From DATAPE01 sp034667545 (GTDB lineage: Bacteria; Actinomycetota; CADDZG01; WHSQ01), in NCBI GenBank assembly GCA_034667545.1, contig JAXDJR010000058.1:1-15919 (forward strand): DNA of 15,919 nucleotides, in the 5' to 3' direction. A model generated the notes under the pieces. That model was not told the DNA's origin. It did not search any database and saw only the letters and a list, made by a program, of their open reading frames with translations. The position numbers were made by a program, and so were the translations under genes. The stretch's first letter is position 1; every line of letters starts with the position of its first letter. Positions 1 through 6,855 of this stretch are shown piece by piece.

Positions 1-5
1 CCCCC

Positions 6-20
6 CCCCCGCGACGGGGG
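6..20 (-). terminator. GC hairpin just after the STAS gene
   Basis: Read on the minus strand, five C, the loop GTCGC and five G form a short GC-only hairpin beginning 8 nt after the stop codon of the STAS gene. The G run continues to the window edge, so no U tract can be seen. It could be a terminator of the phosphatase-STAS operon, or simply a homopolymer run; the edge prevents a decision. Confidence 0.25.
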
Positions 21-27
21 AGCCAAA

Positions 28-381
28 CTAGCTCGTGAAGCCCTGAGCGGCTTCCTCGACGGTAGGCGCGATCGACACGCCTTCCCCGAACCCGGTGATC
101 GAGAACAGCTTCAGGTGTTGCTCGCGAGTGCACGCGATGGCCAAGTCGCCACCAGCTTCGCGAAGCCTCCTAACGCCTCCCATCAAGGCGCCGAGACCGG
201 AAGAATCCATGAACGGCACGGCATCCAAGTCGACGACGACCTTGGGCTGATCCTGACTGACGATCTGGCCGATCGCGTCGCGCAGCGACCCAACGGTGTA
301 GACGTCAAGATCGCCCGTAGGCCTCAGCAGCTTGTAGCCGCCCTCATCCGTGATGGTTATGTCTACCTTCTGCTGTGCCAC
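28..381 (-). CDS. STAS-domain anti-sigma factor antagonist (SpoIIAA/RsbV family)
   Basis: A 117-aa single STAS domain, the usual full length for SpoIIAA/RsbV proteins. These cytosolic proteins bind an anti-sigma kinase and release the sigma factor when their conserved serine is unphosphorylated. The signature DSSGLGAL is present; Ser60 aligns with the phosphorylated Ser58 of Bacillus SpoIIAA, and the strand TGDLDVYT lies near residues 22-29. The start is GTG, preceded by GGGGAG at a good distance, and it lies inside the 3' end of the upstream phosphatase gene (19 bp overlap), so the two are probably translationally coupled. By position it is the likely substrate of that phosphatase (inference). 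The cognate kinase and sigma factor are not in the window and may lie beyond the left edge. Confidence 0.93.
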   Translation of the reverse strand: MAQQKVDITITDEGGYKLLRPTGDLDVYTVGSLRDAIGQIVSQDQPKVVVDLDAVPFMDSSGLGALMGGVRRLREAGGDLAIACTREQHLKLFSITGFGEGVSIAPTVEEAAQGFTS

Positions 382-1970
382 AGCGGCTCCCCAGTGTCGA
401 CTTCGTTGACTCCCGCAGTCCCCGCCTGGGCAGGTGCAGGTACCCCTTGAAACTCTACGACCAGCATGGTGAGGTCATCATCGAGCTTACCGGCCGCGAA
501 CCTTTCCACCTCGCCCACCAGAAGAGTGCCCATCGAGGCCAAGGGCAGCATGCCAGACTTCAGGATCGCTTCCCCGAAGCGGCGCTCACCGAATATCTCT
601 CCTTCGGGTGACTTCGCCTCGATGAACCCATCGGTGAAGAAGACGAGGCGATCACCGGGGGCGACCCGGGCAACGGTTTGAGACAGTCCGGGGTCTTGGA
701 ACCAGCCCAGCGCCTTGTTACGCGGCCCTTCGATGAAATAACCCCTCACATCAGCATCCCGGGAAGCCTTGGAAGACCGCACGATAAAGGGAGAGGGATG
801 GCCCATGTTCAGCCATCTCACCTCACCGCTCTCGGCTTGGATGGTGGCGTAGACCAGGGTTGTGAACCCGTCGACCTCCACTGCCTCACGAAGAGCCTCA
901 TTGGTGCGCTGGATGACTCGCTCCGCATCCGCGCCGAGCCGCCGCTCGGCACGCAGAACGGAGAGCAACACCGTTGCCATCAGGGCGGCACCGATCCCCT
1001 TTCCCGAGGCGTCTCCAACCGCCAGCGTCAAAGACCCGCCTTCGTAGTCGATGTCATACCAATCACCGCCGACGAGATTCGCCTGACGATGCAACGGCAG
1101 CAGGACGAAGCCGGGTGTATCTGGAACTAAGCGTTGTAGAAGGTTGCGCTGTATGCCCGCCGCGATCTCGAGTTCTCGATCTTGCATCGCAAGTTGCTGC
1201 AAACGCTTAAGACCCGATTGCATCTCTCCAAAACGCGCCGCGAGTTCTTCGACTTCGTCGCCGGACTCGATCTTTATCTGCTGATCGAAATCACCCCGTC
1301 CGATAGCACGCGTAGCATCGACGAGACGTTGTAGGTCGGCGACGAGCCTTCTCGGGAGAACGACAGCCAGCACGATGCCAAGAAACAACGCGCCGCCGGT
1401 GACAGCCAAAAGGATGATGATCGTCCGGCTGGAATGCGCACTCAGATTGGCTTCGGCTGCAGCCACAGTTTCGTTCTGAGAATTGCGCAGAAGCGAACCG
1501 TCAGCGTCGATCTGCGCGATCAAGGGAGTACCCACTCTCCCTAGAACATGAAAAGCCGCCCTGCGACGCCCCTTCGAGGCCAGTGGGATGACCCGGTGAT
1601 CGACCAGCCGTTGGAACGAGGCTCCCGCCGCTACGAGCTCGTTCAACAGACGCCTGTCTTGGTCCGCGTCCCTGAACAGTGTCTGCGCTTGCTGCTGGAG
1701 CTGTCGCGAGGTCCGAACCTCTCGCTGGTATTGATCCAACAACGAGCTTTGGCTCTCGATCAGGAAGCCACGTACCGCGGCCGACTGAGCGGTGTAAGAA
1801 CGAATTATCTGATCCACGGTGACCAACTCGGGAACAGCTTGATCGAGAACGCGGCGTTGCACCGTTCTCAGCGACCCGAATAGGGACAGGGTTACCCAGC
1901 CGAGGACAACGATCAGTATCAGCAAGACACCGAAGCCCCCGACTATCTTCCAACGCAGGGACAGTCTCAC
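363..1970 (-). CDS. Membrane PP2C/SpoIIE-type serine phosphatase with CHASE3-like sensor and HAMP
   Basis: A 535-aa protein. A transmembrane helix at about 9-31 is followed by an extracytoplasmic helical region (about 32-182) resembling CHASE3, including AVRGFLIES near 65-73. A second helix spans about 183-205, HAMP about 206-260, and a PPM/SpoIIE phosphatase domain about 285-507. Metal-binding motifs are intact: GGDWYD (Asp303), GDASGKG (Asp320), FFTDGF (Asp447) and DDDLTML (Asp498-500). The family dephosphorylates STAS anti-anti-sigma factors, and the next gene is one, overlapping by 19 bp. A Pro/Ala-rich tail follows the catalytic domain. The start is GTG; GGCGGA touches it directly, too close for a normal ribosome site, so translation may be leaderless or the start may be misplaced. 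An extracellular or membrane signal probably sets phosphatase activity (inference). Confidence 0.92.
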   Translation of the reverse strand: MRLSLRWKIVGGFGVLLILIVVLGWVTLSLFGSLRTVQRRVLDQAVPELVTVDQIIRSYTAQSAAVRGFLIESQSSLLDQYQREVRTSRQLQQQAQTLFRDADQDRRLLNELVAAGASFQRLVDHRVIPLASKGRRRAAFHVLGRVGTPLIAQIDADGSLLRNSQNETVAAAEANLSAHSSRTIIILLAVTGGALFLGIVLAVVLPRRLVADLQRLVDATRAIGRGDFDQQIKIESGDEVEELAARFGEMQSGLKRLQQLAMQDRELEIAAGIQRNLLQRLVPDTPGFVLLPLHRQANLVGGDWYDIDYEGGSLTLAVGDASGKGIGAALMATVLLSVLRAERRLGADAERVIQRTNEALREAVEVDGFTTLVYATIQAESGEVRWLNMGHPSPFIVRSSKASRDADVRGYFIEGPRNKALGWFQDPGLSQTVARVAPGDRLVFFTDGFIEAKSPEGEIFGERRFGEAILKSGMLPLASMGTLLVGEVERFAAGKLDDDLTMLVVEFQGVPAPAQAGTAGVNEVDTGEPLWHSRR

Positions 1971-1992
1971 TCCGCCAGTATGCTCGAAAACG
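1971..1992. promoter_or_regulatory. Very short divergent intergenic region with overlapping -10-like hexamers
   Basis: Only 22 bp separate the GTG of the phosphatase gene (minus) from the ATG of the metallophosphoesterase gene (plus). On the plus strand TATGCT (1979-1984) lies 8 nt before the ATG. On the minus strand CATACT (1982-1977) lies 6 nt before the GTG. The two hexamers overlap by four bases. Neither has a convincing -35. Neither gene has a well-spaced Shine-Dalgarno sequence, which fits leaderless transcripts. Assignment as promoters is inference from spacing and consensus only. Confidence 0.3.
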
Positions 1993-2850
1993 ATGAGATT
2001 CCTGGGTCGTGCAGCGCTGGCGGCCCTTTCCTTAGGCGCCTATTCCCTGTATGAGCCGTACCGGTACCGCCTCATGACGCACAGGTTGGAGGTGCCGGCA
2101 AGCGTGCCAGAAATCAAAGTGTTGCACCTGTCCGATCTGCATCTCAAGCAAAGGGATCGCAGACTGATTACCTTTGTCTCTGAGCTCAGTTCCATTACAA
2201 ACATCGACCTCGTCCTTGCCACCGGAGATCTCATCGAAGACAACTCAGGGATCGAGCCACTGATCGATTGCTTCTCCACCTTGAGCGCCCGGTGGGGCTG
2301 CTATTACGTCCTCGGCTCACACGACTATCACCAATCGGCGTTCACCTCGTACGCCAAATACTTCACCGGTCGCAAACGACCACTGGCTGCACCCGCCGCC
2401 GCTACCAACGTCCTCGAAACCGGCCTTGCAAAGCACGGCTGGAAGGTGTTAACGAACTCTAGCGTGACCGTAGCGACGCCAGAGGGAAAGCTGAAGCTGG
2501 CAGGGATAGACGACCCGTACCTCGGCAGACATGACGCGAGCGTTATCAAGCGCGACAGTGACGACACGCTGGCCATCGGTCTCGTCCACTCGCCTGACGT
2601 GGTCTCGGAGTGGTTCCTCGCAGGATTCGATCTGCTACTCGCCGGCCACACACATGCCGGACAAGTGCGCGCGCCCTTCTATGGAGCTCTGGTGACGAAC
2701 TGTTTGTTGCCTGCCGGACTGGCTGGTGGCCCCCATCGCATCGGCAACGGATGGCTGCACGTATCGCCCGGGCTGGGCACTGGAAAGTTCTCACCGATCC
2801 GTTTCAATTGCCTTCCGGAAGCGACCGTGTTGGAGCTCGTGCATCGATAG
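1993..2850 (+). CDS. Calcineurin-like metallophosphoesterase, YkuE/YaeI type
   Basis: A 285-aa binuclear metallophosphoesterase anchored by one N-terminal hydrophobic segment (about 3-20). Motifs in order: SDLHL (Asp48, His50), ATGDLIED (Asp79), GSHDYH (108-113), LVHSPD (His199) and GHTHAGQ (218-224). Relatives include YaeI, a UDP-diacylglucosamine hydrolase-like phosphodiesterase, and YkuE, but the substrate here cannot be read from sequence. The GNHD motif is changed to GSHD, so the asparagine that normally contacts a metal is serine. The ATG start gives the usual membrane anchor, but no good ribosome site precedes it. It is transcribed away from the phosphatase-STAS pair, and the plus-strand tRNA gene follows 85 nt after its stop. 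Confidence 0.9.
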   Translation: MRFLGRAALAALSLGAYSLYEPYRYRLMTHRLEVPASVPEIKVLHLSDLHLKQRDRRLITFVSELSSITNIDLVLATGDLIEDNSGIEPLIDCFSTLSARWGCYYVLGSHDYHQSAFTSYAKYFTGRKRPLAAPAAATNVLETGLAKHGWKVLTNSSVTVATPEGKLKLAGIDDPYLGRHDASVIKRDSDDTLAIGLVHSPDVVSEWFLAGFDLLLAGHTHAGQVRAPFYGALVTNCLLPAGLAGGPHRIGNGWLHVSPGLGTGKFSPIRFNCLPEATVLELVHR

Positions 2851-2935
2851 GCGACCACGCAACAGATCCGCAAACTGTTTGTGATGCGGTCCGCCGGGAT
2901 GGGAGCCAAACGAGGGACCTTGTAGGATGCCCGCA

Positions 2936-3009
2936 CGGGAAGTGGCGCAGTTTGGCAGCGCGCTGCGTTCGGGACGCAGAGGCCGGGGGTTCAAATCCCC
3001 CCTTCCCGA
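2936..3009 (+). tRNA. tRNA-Pro (anticodon CGG)
   Basis: A complete cloverleaf. The acceptor arm is CGGGAAG with CTTCCCG (3002-3008). The D stem is GCGC/GCGC (2945-2948, 2958-2961). The anticodon stem CTGCG/CGCAG encloses loop TTCGGGA with CGG at 2970-2972, reading CCG. The T stem GGGGG/CCCCC encloses TTCAAAT. The discriminator is A3009. The next bases are CCC, so CCA is not encoded and must be added enzymatically. TAGGAT at 2923-2928 is a possible -10, but no clear -35 is visible. Confidence 0.97.
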
Positions 3010-3020
3010 CCCGACGGGTC
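3008..3020 (+). terminator. Small hairpin at the 3' end of tRNA-Pro
   Basis: GACCC, a 3-nt loop and GGGTC form a 5-bp stem overlapping the last two bases of the tRNA. There is no U run after it (AAGATACC follows), so it could assist termination or 3' processing, or be chance. The downstream channel gene starts only 52 nt after the tRNA and might be read through from it. Confidence 0.2.
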
Positions 3021-3061
3021 AAGATACCTTTCGCGGAGAAACGAGAGCTCTGGGGAAGACA

Positions 3062-3637
3062 ATGCCTAAGTCGCGGCTAGAGGCGTTCAGCGATGGTGTG
3101 ATCGCCATCTTGATCACGATCATGGTTCTGGAGCTCAAAGTGCCCCACGGCGCAACCTGGTCGGACCTGCATCCTCTGATACCTGTATTCCTGGCCTACG
3201 TCCTGAGCTTCGTGAATCTGGGGATCTACTGGAACAACCACCATCACATGCTGTTTGCAACCGAACGCGCAAAGGGCAAGATCCTGTGGGCCAACCTCCA
3301 TCTGCTCTTTTGGCTGTCGCTCTTTCCCTTTATGACCGGGTGGATGGGAGAGAACCATTTCGCATCGTTGCCGACGGCTTCCTATGGCGTTGTCGCTCTC
3401 GGAGCGGCGCTCGCCTACTACATCCTTCAGACCGCGATCATCTCTGACCAAGGTCCAGACTCGACGCTCGCGTCGGCTCTAGGCAACGACCTCAAGGGCA
3501 AGATCTCTCCGATCCTCTACCTCGCGGCGATTCCTCTTGCCTTCGTTGATCGGTGGATAGCCCTCGGCCTGTACGTCACCGTTGCCCTCATGTGGCTCAT
3601 CCCGGACCGAAGGATCGAGTCGTCGCTCATCGAGTGA
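3062..3637 (+). CDS. TMEM175-family (DUF1211) potassium channel-like membrane protein
   Basis: A 191-aa protein of the size of prokaryotic TMEM175 channels, which carry one six-helix unit and assemble as tetramers. Predicted helices: about 7-27, 38-56, 76-94, 103-125, 148-163 and 165-181. The family signature RxxxFSDGVIAI is at residues 5-16 at the start of helix 1, and the conserved WNNHHHMLF follows helix 2 (57-65). Prokaryotic members conduct K+ with modest selectivity; conduction here is inferred from the family. The ATG at 3062 is chosen because the open frame further upstream runs through the tRNA gene; GGGGAAG a few bases upstream is an acceptable ribosome site. The gene may share a transcript with the tRNA. 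Confidence 0.9.
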   Translation: MPKSRLEAFSDGVIAILITIMVLELKVPHGATWSDLHPLIPVFLAYVLSFVNLGIYWNNHHHMLFATERAKGKILWANLHLLFWLSLFPFMTGWMGENHFASLPTASYGVVALGAALAYYILQTAIISDQGPDSTLASALGNDLKGKISPILYLAAIPLAFVDRWIALGLYVTVALMWLIPDRRIESSLIE

Positions 3638-3669
3638 CGTGACGAGCGCAGCGTGAACCATCGGAAATT

Positions 3670-3709
3670 CCTAAAGCAAGCAGCGCTATACCCCGATACC
3701 TAAGCAAGC
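3670..3709 (+). repeat. Short direct repeat in the leader region of the GGDEF gene
   Basis: CCTAAAGCAAGC (3670-3681) recurs as CCTAAGCAAGC (3699-3709), start to start 29 bp, in the 213-bp gap between the channel gene and the diguanylate cyclase. TATACC at 3687-3692 lies between the copies and could be a -10, with no good -35. The repeats could be a regulator site; I recognise no known riboswitch in this gap and no gene I can support. Confidence 0.3.
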
Positions 3710-3850
3710 GACACGGTCGGGCTAGGGGGCGATGAGCGCCTCTCAGAAGCGCGCCCGATCGGAGCTGGCATGGGGTCTCGACGTTAGGCCAGAACATACG
3801 GCAGCGCTGACCCGGATCCTCGGGCTGACCAACCAAAACGAAGGGTACAC

Positions 3851-5338
3851 ATGGCAAGCCCGCCACAGGATCGAAAACGTCCGTCATCCAAGCAGAAGAG
3901 CTTGCAGGCGTCACAGCTGGCTGACGTACGAGAACCAGAGCTGACGAGTTGGACCGCAGGCGGATGGCGGGCGCGTAGCCGGGCCGCGGCTCTGATGTAC
4001 TCCGCAGGAGCATTCCTGGTAGTTCTCTCGCTGGTTTTTTCGCCCGACACCAACATCAACCGGCCTGCTATCTGGGCTATCACGGCTCTGGCGGCGGCGG
4101 GCGCGCTCAGCATCCTGGCCATGGGACGGCGCTACACGGTCGACGTGTCGCACGCCTTCTCCTTGGTGGGTTCGGTGTTGATCGCGGGACTGGTGGTGAT
4201 GGCCGGCGGCAGCTTTCTTTCGATCGTTTACGGGATGCTTTTCGTGTGGGTAGCTCAGTTCGGTGCTGTCTTCTATCGCTTCCGCGGCGCAATGAGCCAA
4301 CTGTGCTGGGCTGCTTGCCTTCACGGGATCGTGCTATCAGTGCTTCCTGGAGAGAATCATTTGACCACCTGGCTGCTCACTACGGGCACATGCGCAGTGG
4401 TGGTGGTCTCTTATCGACTCATCGAGCGGACGTCGGCACGGCTGCGTGGCGTGATGGAGCATTCCGGCGGGATCGTTCTCGTGATCGACCCGGAGCTCAA
4501 GATCAAGTACGCCGGGGGGCCCATCGAACGTTTGCTCGACTCGACCTCCTTCGAGATCATCGGCAAATCTCTCCTGCCCATCGTGCATCCAGACGACTGG
4601 ACAACCGTGCAAGGAGCCGTCACCGAAATCACCTCCGAAGAGTCTCACCTCACCTCCTTCGACGTCCGGTTGCTTCGTGCGGATGGACACTCGTTACACA
4701 CCGAAGCGAATGTCGAAAATGCGCTGAGCGACTCCTCACTCGACGGAATCGTCATGACGTTGCGAGACGTGACCGAGCGCAAGCACTTGGAGGAACAACT
4801 ATTGCATCAGGCTTTCCACGACCCCTTAACCGGGTTACCGAATCGCGCTCTATTTGCAGATCGATTGGAGTGGATGCTCAGTCGGAGAAAGAAAGAGCAG
4901 TGCTCTCTGTTGTTCATCGATCTCGACAACTTCAAGGCAGTGAACGACGACTTCGGACATGAAACGGGAGATGCATTGCTCACCACGGTGGCCCAAAGAC
5001 TTCAAGACATCCTGCGGACAGAAGACACGGCGGCCCGTTTGGGCGGAGATGAGTTCGCGATCCTGCTTGATGGGATCTGGAAGGTTGAGGAGGCCGTCGC
5101 GGTGGGCGAGCGGGCCCTCCGGGCAGCGCGGGCTCCCTTTCCCGTGGGAGACAAGCAGATCTCGGTCGGCGCGAGTATCGGCATCGCCATCGCATCCGGC
5201 TCGAACACGGTAGGAGACCTTCTTCGAGAAGCAGACATCGCTATGTACATGGCCAAGAGGGAGGGCAAGCATCGTTGTCACGTCTTCCATGACGACACAG
5301 ACTCTCTAGAAGAGCAGCCTGCTCTCCTGACTCCCTGA
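3851..5338 (+). CDS. Membrane PAS-GGDEF diguanylate cyclase
   Basis: A 495-aa protein. A basic N-terminus precedes about six hydrophobic helices between residues 46 and 190 (no recognised MASE name), then a PAS domain (about 200-310, with HPDDW and the terminal DVTER), then a GGDEF domain (about 318-480). The active-site GGDEF is intact at 398-402, and Asp357 in FIDLDNFKAVND is the expected metal ligand. RTED at 389-392, five residues before GGDEF, matches the RxxD inhibitory site, so the enzyme should make c-di-GMP from two GTP and be product-inhibited. No EAL or HD-GYP is attached. AAGGG five bases before the ATG supports this start. The stop is 22 bp from the convergent fabI stop, with no obvious terminator between. 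Confidence 0.95.
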   Translation: MASPPQDRKRPSSKQKSLQASQLADVREPELTSWTAGGWRARSRAAALMYSAGAFLVVLSLVFSPDTNINRPAIWAITALAAAGALSILAMGRRYTVDVSHAFSLVGSVLIAGLVVMAGGSFLSIVYGMLFVWVAQFGAVFYRFRGAMSQLCWAACLHGIVLSVLPGENHLTTWLLTTGTCAVVVVSYRLIERTSARLRGVMEHSGGIVLVIDPELKIKYAGGPIERLLDSTSFEIIGKSLLPIVHPDDWTTVQGAVTEITSEESHLTSFDVRLLRADGHSLHTEANVENALSDSSLDGIVMTLRDVTERKHLEEQLLHQAFHDPLTGLPNRALFADRLEWMLSRRKKEQCSLLFIDLDNFKAVNDDFGHETGDALLTTVAQRLQDILRTEDTAARLGGDEFAILLDGIWKVEEAVAVGERALRAARAPFPVGDKQISVGASIGIAIASGSNTVGDLLREADIAMYMAKREGKHRCHVFHDDTDSLEEQPALLTP

Positions 5339-5360
5339 CGAGTGAGACGGCCCTTGCCAG

Positions 5361-6158
5361 CTAGGAGGGTTGTGCCCCCGGTGGATCCAGATCGGCACCC
5401 ATCGCGTGATAACCGCCGTCGACGTGGACTATCTCGCCCGTGATGCCTTCGGACCACTCCGAAAGCAAGAACGTCACCGCCTTGGCAACGGGAGCAGGAT
5501 CGCTCGTGTCCCAACCGAGCGGTGCTCGTTTCCCCCACCCTTCTTCCAGACGATCGAAGCCTGGGATGCCCTTGGCGGCCATGGTTCGCACCGGACCCGC
5601 CGAAACGCAATTCACGCGGATCTGATGCCGCCCGAGATCGCGAGCAAGATACCGGGTCACCGCTTCGAGTGCGGCCTTCGAGACACCCATCCAGTCGTAG
5701 ACGGGCCACGCTACCGAAGCATCGAAATCTAGGCTGACGATGGAACCGCCCTTCTCTTTCATCACCGGCAGCAGCCCTTCGGCAAGTGCCTTCAGCGAAT
5801 AGGCGCTGGTTTGCAATGCGACTTGCACACTCGTCCAGGGAGTACTCATGAAGTTGCCTCCCAGGGCATCGGGAGGCGCGAAGGCGATCGCGTGAAGCAC
5901 CCCGTCGACAGCTCCCCAGCGCTGCTCGATCTCTTTGGCAACTGCGGCGATCTGATCCGTTTGGTTGATGTCCATCTCGAGCACGTCAGGGGGCCGGGGG
6001 AGCTTCTTCGCCACCCTGTCCGTTAACGCCTTGCCCCGTCCGAAACCGGTCAAGATGATGTCGGCGCCCTGCTCCTGCACGGTTCGTGCGACCTCGAAAG
6101 CGATGCTCTCTCGCGTCAACACACCTGTCACGAGCAAACGGCGCTGGTCCATGAGCAC
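5361..6158 (-). CDS. fabI: Enoyl-[acyl-carrier-protein] reductase (NADH), InhA/FabI type
   Basis: A 265-aa short-chain dehydrogenase-like enoyl-ACP reductase, catalysing the last reduction of each fatty acid elongation cycle in the cytosol. It resembles mycobacterial InhA: TGVLTRESIAFEVA at the nucleotide-binding turn, TGFGR near 37-41, HAIAFAP near 89-95, the pair Tyr154 and Lys161 in YDWMGVSK (InhA Tyr158/Lys165), SAGPVRTMAA and LLSEWSEGITG. The reading frame allows GTG at 6158 or ATG at 6152, two codons later. No Shine-Dalgarno precedes either; the promoter hexamers place transcription start at or next to the GTG, so I favour a leaderless GTG start. It is not paired with fabG, unlike the mycobacterial fabG1-inhA operon. 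A C-terminal extension of about 15 residues goes beyond InhA. Confidence 0.95.
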   Translation of the reverse strand: MLMDQRRLLVTGVLTRESIAFEVARTVQEQGADIILTGFGRGKALTDRVAKKLPRPPDVLEMDINQTDQIAAVAKEIEQRWGAVDGVLHAIAFAPPDALGGNFMSTPWTSVQVALQTSAYSLKALAEGLLPVMKEKGGSIVSLDFDASVAWPVYDWMGVSKAALEAVTRYLARDLGRHQIRVNCVSAGPVRTMAAKGIPGFDRLEEGWGKRAPLGWDTSDPAPVAKAVTFLLSEWSEGITGEIVHVDGGYHAMGADLDPPGAQPS

Positions 6159-6164
6159 GCCAGG

Positions 6165-6193
6165 AGTCTAGGGTCGATCGTCCCCGCAGTCAC
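6165..6193 (-). promoter_or_regulatory. Leaderless promoter of fabI
   Basis: On the minus strand, GTGACT (6193-6188) and TAGACT (6170-6165) are separated by exactly 17 nt, and TAGACT ends 6 nt before the GTG start. TAGACT fits the actinobacterial TANNNT -10, and GTGACT matches TTGACA at four of six positions. Transcription would begin at or within a base or two of the start codon. The absence of any ribosome binding site fits leaderless translation. Confidence 0.6.
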
Positions 6194-6280
6194 GCGCTGG
6201 CACAGGGAAGACCGCCAGATCTTTGGGATGAGGCTTGGCCATGCTTGTCGGCTAGCCCGTCATCGTGCTGATTCGAATCC

Positions 6281-6745
6281 CTACGCAGTAAGAGCCTCAA
6301 AGGCAAGAGCTGTGCAAAGTCCGTAGACCAGATGGGGAACTAAGTCTGACGCCCAGCTCCGCGCGTCCCAGTCTCGAGGATCGGTCAGGCCGAGGGCCGC
6401 CAGGGGTAGGTCAGTCGCCGCCATCGCACCAAGGCCAACGATCGTGCCGGCCGCTACCGTCGCTAGATGCGAGTTTGCAGAGCGGACCGAACCGTAAACG
6501 GCCCCCATCCCCAGCCCGGTTGCGAAACCCAACAAAGAGCCGGCTGCGCTCTTTCGATTCTGGGCGGTCTCATCACCCTCATCGGGGACCTGTAAGCCGA
6601 GCTTTCGTCCGAGGATCACGGCTGCCTGCGCGGGTAGCTCACTGGCGCCTCGGCCACGCCACGCCATGTCCAGGTAAGTCGTTAGATTCAGGGCTGTAGT
6701 TCCCACGGCGCCGCTCGCGACGCCGTAGCCAACTCTCTTCAACAT
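6281..6745 (-). CDS. Uncharacterised small membrane protein
   Basis: A 154-aa Gly/Ala-rich hydrophobic protein. Likely membrane segments lie at about 5-25, 66-86, 93-117 and 131-152, with a polar loop at 45-65. Conserved-looking stretches are TTALNLTTYLDMAWRGR (15-31) and DPRDWDARSWASDLVPHLVYG (122-142). I do not recognise a named family with certainty; similar proteins annotated only as hypothetical occur in actinobacteria. The ATG at 6745 is chosen over more distal starts because GGAGGG lies four bases upstream and the extra N-terminal residues look non-coding. It follows the 52-aa membrane gene (110 nt gap) and precedes fabI (122 nt gap) on the same strand. No catalytic motif is apparent. 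Confidence 0.75.
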   Translation of the reverse strand: MLKRVGYGVASGAVGTTALNLTTYLDMAWRGRGASELPAQAAVILGRKLGLQVPDEGDETAQNRKSAAGSLLGFATGLGMGAVYGSVRSANSHLATVAAGTIVGLGAMAATDLPLAALGLTDPRDWDARSWASDLVPHLVYGLCTALAFEALTA

Positions 6746-6790
6746 GGAACCCTCCATCCCGGGGCTTGGAAAGATTGGCCTGCTGCTCCT

Positions 6791-6819
6791 ACCATAGGAA
6801 TCGCGGCGCGGCCGTGAAA
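6791..6819 (-). promoter_or_regulatory. Possible promoter of the 154-aa membrane protein gene
   Basis: Minus-strand TATGGT (6796-6791) fits TANNNT and is preceded at 17 nt by TTTCAC (6819-6814), a poor -35. It would give a leader of about 40 nt that includes the GGAGGG ribosome site. Call by spacing and consensus only. Confidence 0.3.
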
Positions 6820-6855
6820 TAAGAGATGACACGGCTGGGAAGACGCTGCGGGTGG

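Noticed and set aside
18..2911. Shared 11-mer GGGAGCCAAAC at 18-28 and 2901-2911
   Set aside because: A single short match, one copy at the window edge and one before the tRNA, with no extended similarity; likely chance.
3638..3850. c-di-GMP-I (GEMM) riboswitch upstream of the GGDEF gene
   Set aside because: The expected conserved CGCAAAGCC and GCAAACC blocks are not present in the right order; the gap has only GCAAGC repeats.
3732..3944. Plus-strand open frame with AGGGGG two bases before its ATG
   Set aside because: It overlaps the well-supported diguanylate cyclase start out of frame, the ribosome site is too close to the ATG, and the peptide has no recognisable character.
6265..6285. 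Possible tRNA T-arm around ATTCGAATCC
   Set aside because: The flanks do not pair and no acceptor, D or anticodon arms are found on either strand; it is a 10-bp palindrome (GATTCGAATC at 6270-6279) next to a stop codon.
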